Source: Listeria sp. PSOL-1
GTDB taxonomy: Bacteria; Bacillota; Bacilli; Lactobacillales; Listeriaceae
Assembly: GCF_902806445.1 (NCBI RefSeq)
Contig: NZ_LR760298.1
Coordinates: 1-64,000, forward strand
Direction: 5' to 3'
Length of the DNA: 64,000 bases
The notes under the pieces were generated by a model. The model was not told the DNA's origin and ran no database searches. It worked only from the letters and a program-made list of their open reading frames with translations. Below, piece after piece: positions 1 to 13,039 of the stretch; the stretch's first letter is position 1, and each line of letters begins with the position of its first letter. The translations under genes were made by a program, and so were the position numbers.

Positions 1-10
1 AAAGATTGTT

Positions 11-31
11 CTTTGAAAACTAGATAAAAAG
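11..31 (+). other. 5' half of 23S rRNA processing stem in the 16S-23S spacer
   Basis: Bases 11-31 are complementary, with one mismatch, to 3126-3146 just after the 23S gene. Together they form the long stem that encloses pre-23S rRNA and is expected to be an RNase III-type processing site. The rest of the spacer (32-159) holds two short hairpins (around 101-127 and 132-153) and no tRNA. The 16S gene lies outside the window. Confidence 0.75.
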
Positions 32-159
32 TAAAGTGAAAACCACACAAACCATTGGTTTGTGTAAACCAAGACACCGAGTCAAAATAAAGCATGAACC
101 TTCTTTGATCATCGCAGATCAAAGAACATGCCTTTCCTTATTTATAAGGAAAGAAATAA

Positions 160-3092
<2,933 letters not shown>

Positions 3093-3125
3093 TAAAAAAG
3101 ACTCTTGGAGTCAGGTTTAATCACC

Positions 3126-3146
3126 CTTTTTATCTAGTTTTGAAAG
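3126..3146 (+). other. 3' half of 23S rRNA processing stem
   Basis: These bases pair with 11-31 upstream of the 23S gene, and the two strands would close a processing stem around pre-23S rRNA. They sit in the 23S-5S spacer. Confidence 0.75.
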
Positions 3147-3167
3147 AATCATCTTTCAATGAATAAG

Positions 3168-3283
3168 TCTGGTAGCAATGGCGAGAAGGTCACACCCGTT
3201 CCCATCCCGAACACGGTAGTTAAGCTTCTCTGCGCCGATGGTAGTGGGGGGCTTCCCCCTGTGAGAGTAGGTCGCTGCCGGGC
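3168..3283 (+). rRNA. 5S ribosomal RNA
   Basis: This is a typical Gram-positive 5S rRNA of about 116 nt with the conserved GAGAAGGTCACACCCGTTCC and GCCGATGGTAGT blocks. Its two ends (TCTGGTAGC and GCTGCCGGG) pair as helix I, which set the boundaries used here. It is the last gene of the rRNA operon. Confidence 0.96.
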
Positions 3284-3291
3284 TGTTGAGT

Positions 3292-3331
3292 AAAGCATTT
3301 GCACTTTTTTAAGTGTAAATGCTTTTTTATT
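3292..3331 (+). terminator. rRNA operon terminator
   Basis: An AAAGCATTTGCAC / GTGTAAATGCTTT hairpin is followed by a T-run immediately after 5S. It is a rho-independent terminator ending the rRNA operon. Confidence 0.9.
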
Positions 3332-3345
3332 TATAAGCCAATCTA

Positions 3346-3400
3346 TTGCAATTTAGTTTGCTTTTCTAGTATAATTAAAGTCAAAATTAGTCAAAGTCAA
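3346..3400 (+). promoter_or_regulatory. ctsR promoter with CtsR operator
   Basis: A sigma-A promoter TTGCAA (3346-3351), N18, TATAAT (3370-3375) is followed at once by two direct AGTCAAA heptads (3379-3385 and 3389-3395) with a 3-nt spacer and a further partial GTCAA. Direct GTCAAA heptads spaced by 3 nt are the known CtsR target. The position overlapping the transcription start implies autorepression of ctsR. Confidence 0.85.
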
Positions 3401-3419
3401 GTGAAAGGAGCTCTATGTG

Positions 3420-3878
3420 ATGAGGAATATTTCTGACATCATTGAGGCTTATTTAAAGCAAGTATTAGAGTCAAGCGAGGCTGTTGAAATTAAAAGAAGT
3501 GAAATCGCTAATAAATTTGAATGTGTCCCATCACAAATAAATTATGTAATTAATACAAGATTTACAATGGAACGTGGTTATATTGTGGAAAGTAAACGCG
3601 GAGGCGGAGGATATATTCGAATTATTAAAGTGAAAATGAGTGACAAGTTACAGCTTTTAGAAGCTATTATTTCAATGGTACACGGCAAAAAAGTTTCACA
3701 AGTTTTTTCAGAAGATGTATTACTTCGTTTGCTTGAGGAACAAGTCATCAGTAAAAAAGAAGCGAGGTTAATGCTAGCTGCTTTGGATCGCGAGGTTTTA
3801 ATATTGCCGCTTCCTGATCGTGATATTTTACGTGGTAGAATACTTGAAGCAATGTTAGTCGCTTTAAAATATGATTAA
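3420..3878 (+). CDS. ctsR: CtsR, heat-shock repressor
   Basis: CtsR is the dimeric repressor of class III heat-shock genes (clpC, clpP, clpE, ctsR itself). The 152-residue product has the N-terminal winged HTH (SEIANKFECVPSQINYVI, about residues 26-43) and the glycine-rich wing RGGGGYIR that reads the heptad DNA and acts as thermosensor. A GTG at 3417 is also possible. The ATG at 3420 gives the usual MxNISDIIE start with an AAAGGAG site 9 nt upstream. The next gene is clpC: mcsA and mcsB, which follow ctsR in Listeria and Bacillus, are absent. Regulation is through the CtsR operator just upstream. Confidence 0.96.
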   Translation: MRNISDIIEAYLKQVLESSEAVEIKRSEIANKFECVPSQINYVINTRFTMERGYIVESKRGGGGYIRIIKVKMSDKLQLLEAIISMVHGKKVSQVFSEDVLLRLLEEQVISKKEARLMLAALDREVLILPLPDRDILRGRILEAMLVALKYD

Positions 3879-3995
3879 ATTCTTTAAAACAGATGGATTA
3901 AAAGCTCTATTTTGTGGTAAGAAATAAAAGATACAATCTTATTCAACGTTTTCAGGTTTCTAATTGAATGTCATAAAGAACAAATTTTACAAAAT

Positions 3996-4024
3996 TTGAC
4001 ATAACCTGTTAAACAAATTATTAT
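3996..4024 (+). promoter_or_regulatory. clpC promoter (sigma-A)
   Basis: TTGACA (3996-4001), N17, TATTAT (4019-4024) forms a near-consensus promoter in the 229-nt ctsR-clpC gap. clpC can therefore be transcribed independently of ctsR. Only a single TTTGAC half-heptad is visible here, so direct CtsR control of this promoter is not evident. Confidence 0.75.
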
Positions 4025-4107
4025 GCAAGAAGAGTTGCCTATATGAATAAAAATGTAGTAGAAGTCATTTTTGCTTTACATTCATAGGTAAAAGGAGGAA
4101 AACAACA

Positions 4108-6558
4108 ATGATGTTTGGACGATTTACACAAAGAGCACAGAAAGTTCTCGCATTATCACAAGAAGAGGCTATGCGCCTTAACCATAGTAACCTAGGAACA
4201 GAACATATCTTACTCGGTTTAGTAAACGAAGGCGAAGGTATTGCTGCAAAAGCTTTATATGAATTAGGAATCGATACTGAAAAGTTACAGGAAGAAGTAG
4301 AATCTTTAATTGGAGAGGGCGAAATTCCTGTAACCACAATACAATATACCCCCCGCGCTAAAAAAGTAATTGAATTATCTATGGATGAAGCACGTAAGTT
4401 AGGTCATACTTATGTAGGAACCGAGCACATACTTCTTGGTTTAATACGCGAAGGTGAAGGTATTGCTGCACGTGTATTGAGTAACCTTGGTGTCAGTTTA
4501 AATAAGGCACGCCAGCAGGTATTGCAATTACTTGGAAGCGGTGAAGGTACAAGCGCTGGGAGACAAACAAATACACAAGCAACCCCTACTTTAGACAGTC
4601 TAGCTCGTGATTTAACAGTCATTGCACGTGAGGAAAACTTAGACCCTGTTATCGGGCGTGGAAAAGAAATTCAACGTGTAATTGAAGTATTAAGTAGACG
4701 TACTAAAAATAACCCTGTTTTAATTGGTGAACCTGGTGTTGGTAAAACTGCTATTGCTGAAGGTTTAGCACAACAAATTATTCGAGGCGAAGTACCTGAA
4801 ATGTTACGTAACAAACGTGTTATGACACTTGATATGGGTACGGTTGTTGCTGGGACTAAGTATCGTGGCGAGTTTGAAGATCGTTTAAAAAAAGTTATGG
4901 ATGAAATTAGACAAGCAGGAAATGTAATTTTATTTATTGATGAGTTGCATACATTGATTGGTGCTGGCGGAGCAGAAGGAGCAATCGATGCATCAAATAT
5001 TTTAAAACCACCTCTAGCTCGTGGAGAACTGCAATGTATTGGTGCAACTACACTTGATGAATATCGTAAATATATCGAAAAAGATGCTGCTTTAGAAAGA
5101 CGTTTCCAACCTATTAAAGTAGCCGAGCCGACAACAGAAGAATCTATCCAAATTTTACGAGGCTTACGAGATCGTTATGAAGCACACCATCGCGTAGCAA
5201 TCACAGATGAGGCCTTAGAAGCTGCTGTAAGGCTGTCTGACCGCTATATTTCCGACCGATTTTTACCGGATAAGGCGATTGATGTGATTGATGAAGCAGG
5301 CTCAAAAGTGCGTCTAAAAGCTTATACAACGCCATCTAACCTAAAAGAAATGGAAGATAAATTAACCGAACTTAGAAAAGAAAAAGATGCCGCTGTCCAA
5401 GGTCAAGAATTTGAGAAAGCTGCTTCTCTTCGTGATACCGAGCAAAAATTAAAAAAAGTTTTAGAAAAGAAGAAAACGAACTGGAAAGAGCAACAAGGAG
5501 CGGATAACAGTCAGGTAACGGAAGATATAATTGCTGAAGTCGTTGCAAGCTGGACTGGCATTCCTGTTACCAAACTTGCAGAAACCGAAACGAATAGACT
5601 TTTAAATATGGAAAAAATATTACATGAACGTGTGATCGGACAAGATGAAGCCGTTAAAGCTGTTGCATTAGCAGTTAGACGTGCGAGAGCAGGACTTAAA
5701 GATCCAAAACGCCCTATAGGTTCTTTTATTTTCCTTGGTCCAACTGGTGTTGGTAAAACAGAGCTAGCTAGAGCTTTAGCAGAAGCAATGTTTGATGATG
5801 AAAAAGCAATGATTCGTGTTGATATGTCAGAGTACATGGAGAAATTTTCTACTGCCCGCTTAGTTGGTTCTCCTCCTGGATATGTCGGTTATGAAGAGGG
5901 CGGTCAGCTAACCGAGAAGGTACGTCAAAATCCGTATTCTGTTATTTTACTTGATGAAATTGAAAAAGCGCATCCTGATGTGTTTAATATGCTACTTCAA
6001 GTCCTTGATGATGGACGTTTGACAGATTCTAAAGGCCGTGTAGTTGATTTTCGTAATACCGTAATTATTATGACATCAAACGTTGGAGCACAAGAAATGA
6101 CGCAAGACAAATCAGTCGGTTTTAACGCTACTGATTTAACAAAAGATCATAAAGCCATGGAACATCGTGTTTTACAAGAACTAAAACAAACATTCCGTCC
6201 AGAATTTATCAATCGAATTGATGAAACGATTGTCTTTCATTCACTTTCTGAAAAGGAATTGAAGAAAATTGTGACGCTCCTTACAAGACAACTTACTAGT
6301 CGTCTTCTCGAACGCGATATTCATGTTAAATTAACTGAAGGAGCCAAAGCGAAAATCGTAAAAGATGGGTATGATCCTGAATATGGTGCGCGTCCACTTA
6401 AGCGTGCGATTCAAAAAAATATTGAAGATCGTCTTTCTGAAGAATTGTTACGTGGAGCCATTAAAGTCGGTGACAAAGTAGAAATCGGCGTGAAAGATGG
6501 TGAGCTTGAGGTTCGTAAAAAAAATAATTCTATTCGTAAAAAAGAAAGTATAAAATAA
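4108..6558 (+). CDS. clpC: ClpC AAA+ unfoldase
   Basis: ClpC is an ATP-dependent Hsp100 unfoldase that feeds substrates to ClpP. The 816-residue product has two Clp_N repeats (about 5-145), AAA-1 with Walker A GEPGVGKT at 207-214, a UVR/coiled-coil middle region (about 415-460), AAA-2 with GPTGVGKTE at 544-552, and a C-terminal ClpB_D2-small domain. Length and order match family members. ATG 4108 is 9 nt from AAAGGAGG; an ATG at 4111 is the alternative. In Bacillus and Listeria the McsA/McsB adaptor-kinase pair works with ClpC, but their genes are missing from this locus, so adaptor use (MecA or others) must differ or be encoded elsewhere. Confidence 0.98.
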   Translation: MMFGRFTQRAQKVLALSQEEAMRLNHSNLGTEHILLGLVNEGEGIAAKALYELGIDTEKLQEEVESLIGEGEIPVTTIQYTPRAKKVIELSMDEARKLGHTYVGTEHILLGLIREGEGIAARVLSNLGVSLNKARQQVLQLLGSGEGTSAGRQTNTQATPTLDSLARDLTVIAREENLDPVIGRGKEIQRVIEVLSRRTKNNPVLIGEPGVGKTAIAEGLAQQIIRGEVPEMLRNKRVMTLDMGTVVAGTKYRGEFEDRLKKVMDEIRQAGNVILFIDELHTLIGAGGAEGAIDASNILKPPLARGELQCIGATTLDEYRKYIEKDAALERRFQPIKVAEPTTEESIQILRGLRDRYEAHHRVAITDEALEAAVRLSDRYISDRFLPDKAIDVIDEAGSKVRLKAYTTPSNLKEMEDKLTELRKEKDAAVQGQEFEKAASLRDTEQKLKKVLEKKKTNWKEQQGADNSQVTEDIIAEVVASWTGIPVTKLAETETNRLLNMEKILHERVIGQDEAVKAVALAVRRARAGLKDPKRPIGSFIFLGPTGVGKTELARALAEAMFDDEKAMIRVDMSEYMEKFSTARLVGSPPGYVGYEEGGQLTEKVRQNPYSVILLDEIEKAHPDVFNMLLQVLDDGRLTDSKGRVVDFRNTVIIMTSNVGAQEMTQDKSVGFNATDLTKDHKAMEHRVLQELKQTFRPEFINRIDETIVFHSLSEKELKKIVTLLTRQLTSRLLERDIHVKLTEGAKAKIVKDGYDPEYGARPLKRAIQKNIEDRLSEELLRGAIKVGDKVEIGVKDGELEVRKKNNSIRKKESIK

Positions 6559-6568
6559 AATGCTAAAT

Positions 6569-6804
6569 GAGTCGGGGATATAATGCAATTTAGCTCTATT
6601 CTTTAAGAAAACACGATTTTAAAAAAGTAGAGCATAGGTCCTATATGTCGAACACGATAAATCGAGCAAAAGTGTTTGTACTGAAGGAGTTTGCCACAAA
6701 CCGGAAACGGAACGTGCGAGGCTGTGCGTGAGATCCGGAAGTCTGGCAAACTCCTTCAATACGAGCGCTTGTCGCCGATTTATTTTGTTTATGCCCCCAG
6801 ACTC
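6569..6804 (+). repeat. palindromic intergenic repeat, copy A
   Basis: This 236-bp largely self-complementary element lies between clpC and radA. The left arm (ATAAATCGAGC...ACTGAAGGAGTTTGCC, about 6656-6695) is the inverse of the right arm (GGCAAACTCCTTCAATACGAGCG...GATTTAT, about 6745-6783). The outer ends GAGTCGGGG and CCCCCAGACTC are also inverted. It shares arms and core with copies at 36261, 49747 and 56650. No coding capacity is evident. The rest of the gap up to 6919 holds only the radA 5' region (TTAAAAT-like -10 near 6880 and a GGGGGG ribosome site). Confidence 0.85.
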
Positions 6805-6919
6805 TTTTTTTACGCGAAATGTTTATAATCAGCTTAAAAAAGAAACTTTACTTAGAATGCTAAACAGAACGTATGATCTGTGTTAAAATAAATAAAAGCG
6901 AAAGGGGGGACACTATTTT

Positions 6920-8293
6920 ATGGCAAAACGAGCAACAAAATTCGTCTGTAACTCTTGTGGTTATGAATCACCTAAATGGATGGGAAAGTGCCCAAATTGT
7001 GGCGAGTGGAATCAGATGGTAGAGGCATTAGCACCTTCTAAAAAGACAAGAACGTCTTTTCATCATACAGATGAACCTTCTAAGGCAATGCGAATTACCG
7101 ATGTAACAAGCGAATCAGAGAAACGAATTCAGACAAAAATGCCAGAGTTAAATCGTGTTTTAGGTGGCGGAGTAGTAGAAGGGTCACTAGTACTTGTTGG
7201 AGGAGATCCAGGAATCGGAAAATCCACTTTGCTACTACAAGTTTCTGCTGAGTTAACACTCTCTGGAAAAAAAGTACTCTATATTTCAGGTGAAGAATCT
7301 GTTAAACAAACTAAGCTTCGTGCAGAACGCTTACGAGTTTCAGGAGAACATCTATATCTTTATGCTGAGACGAACTTAGATGATATTCAAGAAACAATTA
7401 ACTTTATTAAGCCGGATTTGGTGATTATTGATTCGATTCAAACGATTTATCATCCAGACGTTACAAGCGCAGCGGGAAGCGTTTCACAAGTACGTGAATC
7501 TACAGCAGCACTTATGCGAATTGCAAAAATGCAAAATATTACTATCTTTATCGTTGGCCATGTAACAAAAGAAGGTGCAATAGCGGGACCTAGGCTTCTT
7601 GAACATATGGTGGATACTGTCCTATATTTTGAAGGGGAAAAACATCATGCTTATCGTATTTTACGAGCAGTAAAGAATCGTTTTGGGTCTACAAATGAGA
7701 TTGGAATTTTTGAAATGCGAGATATTGGGCTCGTTGAAGTAGTTAACCCTTCTGAGGTTTTTCTTGAAGAAAGGCTACAGGATGCTTCTGGATCTACAGT
7801 TGTTGCGTCGATGGAAGGAACACGCCCTGTTTTAGTAGAAATCCAGGCACTCGTTTCTCCCACAATGTTTGGTAATGCTAAGCGAATGGCTACTGGTTTG
7901 GACCATAATAAAGTCTCGCTAATTATGGCTGTATTAGAAAAGCGAGTAGGCTTGTTATTGCAAAACCAGGATGCTTATTTAAAGGCAGCAGGAGGCGTCA
8001 AATTAGACGAACCAGCTGTGGATTTGGCAGTTGCAATTAGTATTGCTTCAAGTTATCATGATAAACCAACCAGTAACACAGACTGCTTTATCGGTGAACT
8101 CGGCTTAACTGGTGAGATTCGCAGAGTTTCGCGCATTGAAGAGCGCGTGAAAGAAGCAGCTAAGTTAGGTTTTAAGCGGATTTTTATTCCTGCTAATAAC
8201 CAAGGGAGCTGGGATATTCCAAAAGGTGTGACAATCATGCCTGTAGATACGATTGTTGCTGCACTAAAACAAGCTCTTCCAAAAATGACATAA
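6920..8293 (+). CDS. radA: RadA/Sms DNA repair ATPase
   Basis: RadA is a RecA-like branch-migration helicase active in recombination intermediates and transformation. The 457-residue protein has an N-terminal C4 zinc finger (Cys10, 13, 24, 27), Walker [11 protein letters not shown] at 94-103, the RadA-specific KNRFG motif at 252-256, and a C-terminal Lon-protease-like domain. An AAAGGGGGG ribosome site precedes ATG 6920. In Listeria it follows clpC directly; here repeat copy A separates them. Confidence 0.97.
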   Translation: MAKRATKFVCNSCGYESPKWMGKCPNCGEWNQMVEALAPSKKTRTSFHHTDEPSKAMRITDVTSESEKRIQTKMPELNRVLGGGVVEGSLVLVGGDPGIGKSTLLLQVSAELTLSGKKVLYISGEESVKQTKLRAERLRVSGEHLYLYAETNLDDIQETINFIKPDLVIIDSIQTIYHPDVTSAAGSVSQVRESTAALMRIAKMQNITIFIVGHVTKEGAIAGPRLLEHMVDTVLYFEGEKHHAYRILRAVKNRFGSTNEIGIFEMRDIGLVEVVNPSEVFLEERLQDASGSTVVASMEGTRPVLVEIQALVSPTMFGNAKRMATGLDHNKVSLIMAVLEKRVGLLLQNQDAYLKAAGGVKLDEPAVDLAVAISIASSYHDKPTSNTDCFIGELGLTGEIRRVSRIEERVKEAAKLGFKRIFIPANNQGSWDIPKGVTIMPVDTIVAALKQALPKMT

Positions 8294-8367
8294 AGATTCT
8301 ATTTGCTGATAACGTCATTGCAATGTTAAAATAAACTTTATATTAGTTTATGAAAGGAGGACAAGAA

Positions 8368-9429
8368 ATGCTTGTATGGATGATTCGAGTATGCTTTTTA
8401 CTACTTGGTGGAACTACAGGAGTGTTTGTCTTACCATCAATATGGATGAAACTTCATTTAAACCATGTTTTGTTAATCGCTAATCCCTATATCAATGCTT
8501 TGATTGGTGCACTTATATTTTATTTTATTACTTTTTGGGCGGTGAAATATATTGAAGCCGCACTTAATTGGTCTGAGGAAAGGTTAACAAAAATTTCAAG
8601 TGTAACACTTGTTTATGGCGGAATAGGCCTTATTGCTGGTTTAGTCATTGCTTTTTTTGCAGGGAATGCTTTTAGCCAAACAAAGATTCCAATTATTAAT
8701 TCGGTTGTCCCCATTTTATTAACATTAGTGTTAGGCTATTTAGGTTTTCAAGTTGGTAGCAGAAGACGTAACGATTGGGGGTTGTTATTTAACCGAACAG
8801 CACGAAAAAAAGCCCTCAGCGAACAAAAAAGTGAAGATACGAGCTATAAAATTCTTGATACAAGTGTTATAATTGATGGTCGCATTGCTGATATTTTGAC
8901 AACTGGTTTTTTAAGTGGAACGATTGTAATTCCACTCTTTGTATTAGCTGAGTTACAGCATATTGCTGATTCTTCAGACACGTTAAAAAGAACACGCGGG
9001 CGAAGAGGATTAGATATTTTAAATCGAATTCAAAAAGAAGAAGGTATTCAAGTCGAGATGTATGAAGGTGATTTCGATGATATTAATGAAGTGGATAGCA
9101 AGCTAGTAAAATTAGCGAAAGTAACAGGTGGTAAAGTAGTAACCAATGATTATAATTTAAATAAAGTTGCAGAATTTCAAAATGTAGCGGTATTAAATAT
9201 TAATGATTTAGCTAATGCTGTAAAACCCGTAGTTTTACCAGGTGAAACAATGAATGTTTTTGTTGTAAAAGATGGCAAGGAACATAATCAAGGTATCGCT
9301 TATTTAGACGATGGTACAATGATCGTTGTTGACGAGGGACGTAAATTTATTAATGAAATTATTGATGTTGAAGTAACAAGTGTTCTTCAAACTTCAGCTG
9401 GCAGAATGATTTTTGCTAAGCCTGTTTAA
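8368..9429 (+). CDS. PIN-TRAM domain membrane protein (YacL family)
   Basis: This 353-residue protein has four N-terminal hydrophobic helices (about residues 1-125), a PIN nuclease-like domain beginning near [16 protein letters not shown] with its acidic residues, and a C-terminal TRAM RNA-binding domain. It matches the conserved YacL family of Firmicutes, probably a membrane-anchored RNase or RNA-binding protein; the substrate is not known. The frame extends upstream to ATG 8350, but that stretch contains the AAAGGAGG site (8353-8360), so ATG 8368 is taken as the start. It sits between radA and ispD as in Bacillus and Listeria. Confidence 0.93.
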   Translation: MLVWMIRVCFLLLGGTTGVFVLPSIWMKLHLNHVLLIANPYINALIGALIFYFITFWAVKYIEAALNWSEERLTKISSVTLVYGGIGLIAGLVIAFFAGNAFSQTKIPIINSVVPILLTLVLGYLGFQVGSRRRNDWGLLFNRTARKKALSEQKSEDTSYKILDTSVIIDGRIADILTTGFLSGTIVIPLFVLAELQHIADSSDTLKRTRGRRGLDILNRIQKEEGIQVEMYEGDFDDINEVDSKLVKLAKVTGGKVVTNDYNLNKVAEFQNVAVLNINDLANAVKPVVLPGETMNVFVVKDGKEHNQGIAYLDDGTMIVVDEGRKFINEIIDVEVTSVLQTSAGRMIFAKPV

Positions 9430-9447
9430 TGATTGGAAGTACGTATA

Positions 9448-10164
9448 ATGAATTATGAATTAATTTTTCTAGTAGCAGGGCAAGGTAAGCGAATGAATGC
9501 TAAAAAAAACAAAATATGGTTAAATCTTTTAGATAAACCCGTTTTTGCGCATGCTCTCCTTCCTTTCTTATCTGATAAAAGGTGCACTCATATTGTGATT
9601 GTATGCCATGAAGAAGAGATTGAACAAGCTAAGCAGCTAATTCAAAAACTTGATATACAAAATAAATCTATCCTATTTATTGCTGGAGGAACCGAAAGAC
9701 AGCATAGTGTGGCTAATGGATTAAAGCATTGTGGTGCTGAGTCAGTTGTCTTGGTTCATGATGGTGCACGTCCATTTGTATCCCAACAAATTATCGATCG
9801 TTTGCTAGTGGGTGTTACAGAGCAAAAAGCAGCCATTTGTGCAGTGAAAGTGAAGGATACAATCAAGCGTATGGCAGATGGTGTTGTTAAGGAAACCATT
9901 AATCGCGATCACCTTTGGCAAGTCCAAACACCTCAAGCCTTTGAACTCCAAATTTTACAAAAAGCTCATGAAAAAGCAGTGGTAGATCATTTTGTCGGAA
10001 CAGATGAATCCAGTCTAGTTGAAAGATTAAATCTTCCTATCCAGATTGTCGAAGGTAGTTATTATAATATTAAATTGACAACACCTGAGGATATACCAAT
10101 TGCAAAAGCGATAATAGAAAGCATGGAGGACGTAAATGATGATCAGAATCGGACAGGGGTATGA
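9448..10164 (+). CDS. ispD: 2-C-methyl-D-erythritol 4-phosphate cytidylyltransferase
   Basis: IspD is step 3 of the MEP isoprenoid pathway and joins CTP and MEP to give CDP-ME. The 238-residue protein shows the nucleotidyltransferase signature [13 protein letters not shown] near the N-terminus, the [10 protein letters not shown] motif and the late NIKLTTPED motif. The frame is open from a TTG at 9433, but ATG 9448 matches the family start (MNYEL). Its 3' end overlaps ispF (10139) by 26 nt, so the two are translationally coupled. Confidence 0.96.
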   Translation: MNYELIFLVAGQGKRMNAKKNKIWLNLLDKPVFAHALLPFLSDKRCTHIVIVCHEEEIEQAKQLIQKLDIQNKSILFIAGGTERQHSVANGLKHCGAESVVLVHDGARPFVSQQIIDRLLVGVTEQKAAICAVKVKDTIKRMADGVVKETINRDHLWQVQTPQAFELQILQKAHEKAVVDHFVGTDESSLVERLNLPIQIVEGSYYNIKLTTPEDIPIAKAIIESMEDVNDDQNRTGV

Positions 10165-10612
10165 TACGCATCAATTGATTGAAGGTCGATCACTAATTAT
10201 CGGTGGAATAACCATTCCTTATGAAAAAGGTTTGCTTGGCCATAGTGATGCAGATGTTTTACTACACGCAGTAACAGATGCTGTCATCGGTGCAACTGGT
10301 AAAAGGGATATTGGTTACTTTTTTCCAGATACAGATGTTGCTTATAAAGATGCTAATTCCGCAGAGTTATTGTCCCAAGTGTGGCAAGAAGTTGAAAAAG
10401 AAGGTTATCGATTGGGAAATATAGATTGTACAATTCTTGCTGAGAAGCCCAAAATGGCCCCTTATATTGAGGACATGAAAAAAAGAATTGCTGAACTTTT
10501 GCATGCTTCAAGTGAACAAATAAATGTAAAAGCAACGACTTCTGAAAAAATGGGTTTTGTTGGTCGAGGAGAAGGCATTACAAGTTTAGCAGTAGTATTA
10601 CTTGAAAAATAA
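10139..10612 (+). CDS. ispF: 2-C-methyl-D-erythritol 2,4-cyclodiphosphate synthase
   Basis: IspF is a trimeric zinc enzyme that cyclises CDP-ME2P to MEcPP in the MEP pathway. The 157-residue protein has the metal ligands Asp9 and His11 in GYDTH, the [10 protein letters not shown] motif with a further ligand, and [16 protein letters not shown] near the C-terminus. ATG 10136 and 10139 are both possible. The second gives the usual MIRIGQG start, 9 nt from GGAGG inside ispD. It is coupled with ispD and followed by gltX. Confidence 0.96.
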   Translation: MIRIGQGYDTHQLIEGRSLIIGGITIPYEKGLLGHSDADVLLHAVTDAVIGATGKRDIGYFFPDTDVAYKDANSAELLSQVWQEVEKEGYRLGNIDCTILAEKPKMAPYIEDMKKRIAELLHASSEQINVKATTSEKMGFVGRGEGITSLAVVLLEK

Positions 10613-10629
10613 ACGAGGAGTGAAGAGTT

Positions 10630-12102
10630 TTGACTGATAATAAAAGAGTGCGTGTGCGTTATGCACCGAGTCCAACTGGTTTTTTGCATATTGGAAATGC
10701 TCGTACAGCTTTATTTAATTATTTATTTGCAAGGCATAACGGTGGAGATTTTATTATCCGGATTGAAGATACAGATGCCAAGCGCAATATTGAAGGTGGC
10801 GAAGAAAGCCAACTTGCCAATTTAAAATGGCTTGGAATTGACTGGGATGAAGGCGTTGATAAGCCAGGTACATATGGACCATATCGTCAGTCTGAACGCC
10901 AGCCTATTTATCTGCCATTAATTGAAGAATTGCTATCAAAAGATATGGTTTATAAATGTTACTGTACAGAAGAAGAATTAGATGCTGAACGTGAGGCTCA
11001 AAAAGCCCGCGGTGAAATGCCTCGATATAGTGGGAAGTGCCGCCACTTAACAAAGGAAGAACAAGCAGAAAAAGAAGCAAAAGGCTTAAGGCCAAGTATT
11101 CGCTTTAAAGTCCCAGCTGATGAAACGTTTGCCTTCTATGATATGGTGAAAGATGAAGTTTCGTTTGATTCGAATGGCATCGGCGATTTTGTTATTTTGA
11201 AAAAAGACGGGGTACCGACATATAACTTTGCGGTGGCTGTAGATGATCATCTTATGGAGATAACACATGTATTGCGCGGGGACGATCATATTTCTAACAC
11301 ACCGAAACAATTAATGATTTATCAAGCATTCGGTTGGGAAGCTCCTCAATTTGGGCATATGACATTGATTGTAAATGAAAGTCGTCGGAAATTGAGTAAG
11401 CGCGATGGCTCGATCATTCAATTTATCGAGCAATACCATGATTTAGGCTACTTGCCAGAAGCATTATTTAACTTTATTGCGATGCTCGGTTGGTCTCCAG
11501 AAGGCGAGGAAGAGATTTTTTCTAAAGAAGAATTAATTAAAATCTTTGATGAAAAACGTTTGTCTAAATCACCAGCATTATTTGATAAACAAAAATTAAC
11601 CTGGGTAAATAACCAATACGTAAAGAAACTTCCACTTAACGATGTTGTAGCGCTTAGTTTATCACATTTACAAAAAGCTGGTGTTGTCTCAAATGAACCA
11701 AGTGAAACTGAACTTGATTGGATCCATAAACTGATTTCGCTTTACCATGAACAAATGAGTTATGGTGCAGAAATTGTTGGTTTATCAGAAATGTTTTTCG
11801 CTGATGCGGATTCACTTTCTTATAATGACGAGGAAAAAGCGATTCTAGATGTTGAAACTGTGCCGGTTGTCATTGATGCTTTCAAAAAAGAAGCTGAGGC
11901 TATAGAAATATTTGTAGCTGATGAAATTAAAGCTGCCATTAAACGTGTTCAAAAAGAAACAGGAGTCAAAGGAAAAGCTCTTTTCATGCCAATTCGTGTT
12001 GTTACAACAGGTGAAATGCACGGACCAGAGTTACCGCTTGCAATAGAAGTACTTGGTCGAGAAAAGGTGCTGGAACGCTTGAAAAACTGGTTAGCAAATT
12101 GA
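10630..12102 (+). CDS. gltX: glutamyl-tRNA synthetase
   Basis: A class I aminoacyl-tRNA synthetase that charges tRNA-Glu and, in Firmicutes that lack GlnRS, also tRNA-Gln for later amidation. The 490-residue product has the HIGH-type motif HIGN (His20) in [13 protein letters not shown] and the KMSKS-type KLSKR in [12 protein letters not shown], plus the C-terminal anticodon-binding helical domain. The TTG start at 10630 follows a GAGGAG site at 10615-10620. It is the third gene of the ispD-ispF-gltX run. Confidence 0.97.
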   Translation: MTDNKRVRVRYAPSPTGFLHIGNARTALFNYLFARHNGGDFIIRIEDTDAKRNIEGGEESQLANLKWLGIDWDEGVDKPGTYGPYRQSERQPIYLPLIEELLSKDMVYKCYCTEEELDAEREAQKARGEMPRYSGKCRHLTKEEQAEKEAKGLRPSIRFKVPADETFAFYDMVKDEVSFDSNGIGDFVILKKDGVPTYNFAVAVDDHLMEITHVLRGDDHISNTPKQLMIYQAFGWEAPQFGHMTLIVNESRRKLSKRDGSIIQFIEQYHDLGYLPEALFNFIAMLGWSPEGEEEIFSKEELIKIFDEKRLSKSPALFDKQKLTWVNNQYVKKLPLNDVVALSLSHLQKAGVVSNEPSETELDWIHKLISLYHEQMSYGAEIVGLSEMFFADADSLSYNDEEKAILDVETVPVVIDAFKKEAEAIEIFVADEIKAAIKRVQKETGVKGKALFMPIRVVTTGEMHGPELPLAIEVLGREKVLERLKNWLAN

Positions 12103-12109
12103 ATAGTAG

Positions 12110-12137
12110 TTGCGAATAATTATTTTGCTGATATAAT
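12110..12137 (+). promoter_or_regulatory. promoter of the cysE operon
   Basis: TTGCGA (12110-12115), N16, TATAAT (12132-12137) preceded by TG lies immediately upstream of the Cys T-box leader. Confidence 0.7.
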
Positions 12138-12149
12138 AAAAGTAATAAA

Positions 12150-12395
12150 ATGATGTAAAGCGTTGACAGGAAGAAGTAAGAAATAACTTGATTTATAGAG
12201 AGAGCAGTAATTTGCTGGAAGCTGCTTAGTGAATTATTTCTGAAATGCCTCCTTGAGCTTTAGTGTGAAATTTAAGTATCACTAAACGGTCCACGAGACG
12301 TTATTCTCGTATTTTGAGGTGGAGTTTTAAAAAACTCAATCAGAGTGGAACCGCGCAAGGCGTCTCTGTTTTAGAGGCGTCTTTTTGTTTTGCTG
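12150..12395 (+). ncRNA. T-box leader, Cys-responsive
   Basis: The conserved T-box sequence AGAGTGGAACCGCGC lies at 12343-12357 and is followed by a terminator hairpin GGCGTCTCT / AGAGGCGTC with a T-run (12359-12387). Upstream stem-loops include a plausible specifier codon TGC (Cys) at 12246-12248 with a GAA before it. Uncharged tRNA-Cys should stabilise the antiterminator and allow cysE-cysS expression. This accounts for the 320-nt gap between gltX and cysE. Confidence 0.92.
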
Positions 12396-12422
12396 TTTAT
12401 TTAGTAAAGGAGGCTAAACAAA

Positions 12423-13037
12423 GTGAGGAAGAGAATGAATGAAGATATTGCGGTCATTATTAAAAATGATCCAGCGACACAAGGTTTTTGGGATGCTTTT
12501 TTTACTAATCCAGGGCTGCATGCGATTTGGATGCACCGAATAACACATTTTTTATATAAAAAGAAGTTGGTTTTGGTCAGTAAAATCATTGCTCAAGTTG
12601 CCCGTTTTTTGACGAATATTGAGATTCATCCTGGTGCGGTTGTTGGCAAGCGTCTTTTTATTGATCACGGTGCGGGGATTGTGATTGGGGAGACTGTGAA
12701 AATTGGTGATGATGTTGTCTTGTTTCATGGTGTAACATTGGGTGACACAGGGAAACATAAAGGTAAAAGGCATCCAACAATCAATGATGGCGTTATGATC
12801 TCTACAGGTGCAAAGGTGCTTGGTCCAATCAAGGTTGGGATGGATGCTAAAGTGGGAGCAGGAGCCGTTGTTTTACAAGATGTTCCACCAGGGGCAACAG
12901 TTGTTGGCGTTCCTGCTAAAGTTGTTCGTTTAAACGGGCGAACTGTAGGGCATGCTGAGCCAAATATGGATCAATTAATTGAAAGAATAAGAATGCTTGA
13001 AAATAAAATTACCAAATTAGAAAAAGGAGAGAGCTAA
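12423..13037 (+). CDS. cysE: serine O-acetyltransferase
   Basis: CysE transfers acetyl from acetyl-CoA to L-serine, giving O-acetylserine, the first step of cysteine synthesis. The 204-residue protein has the short N-terminal helical domain ([25 protein letters not shown] region) and a left-handed beta-helix of hexapeptide repeats with the HGAGIVIGE and HGVTLGDTG motifs. The GTG start at 12423 lies 9 nt from AAAGGAGG (12406-12413); an internal ATG at 12435 is a weaker choice. It is co-transcribed with cysS (2-nt gap) under the Cys T-box. Confidence 0.95.
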   Translation: MRKRMNEDIAVIIKNDPATQGFWDAFFTNPGLHAIWMHRITHFLYKKKLVLVSKIIAQVARFLTNIEIHPGAVVGKRLFIDHGAGIVIGETVKIGDDVVLFHGVTLGDTGKHKGKRHPTINDGVMISTGAKVLGPIKVGMDAKVGAGAVVLQDVPPGATVVGVPAKVVRLNGRTVGHAEPNMDQLIERIRMLENKITKLEKGES

Positions 13038-13039
13038 AG

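Noticed and set aside
3879..4107. Remnants of mcsA or mcsB
   Set aside because: No recognisable zinc-finger or kinase fragments in any frame of the gap.
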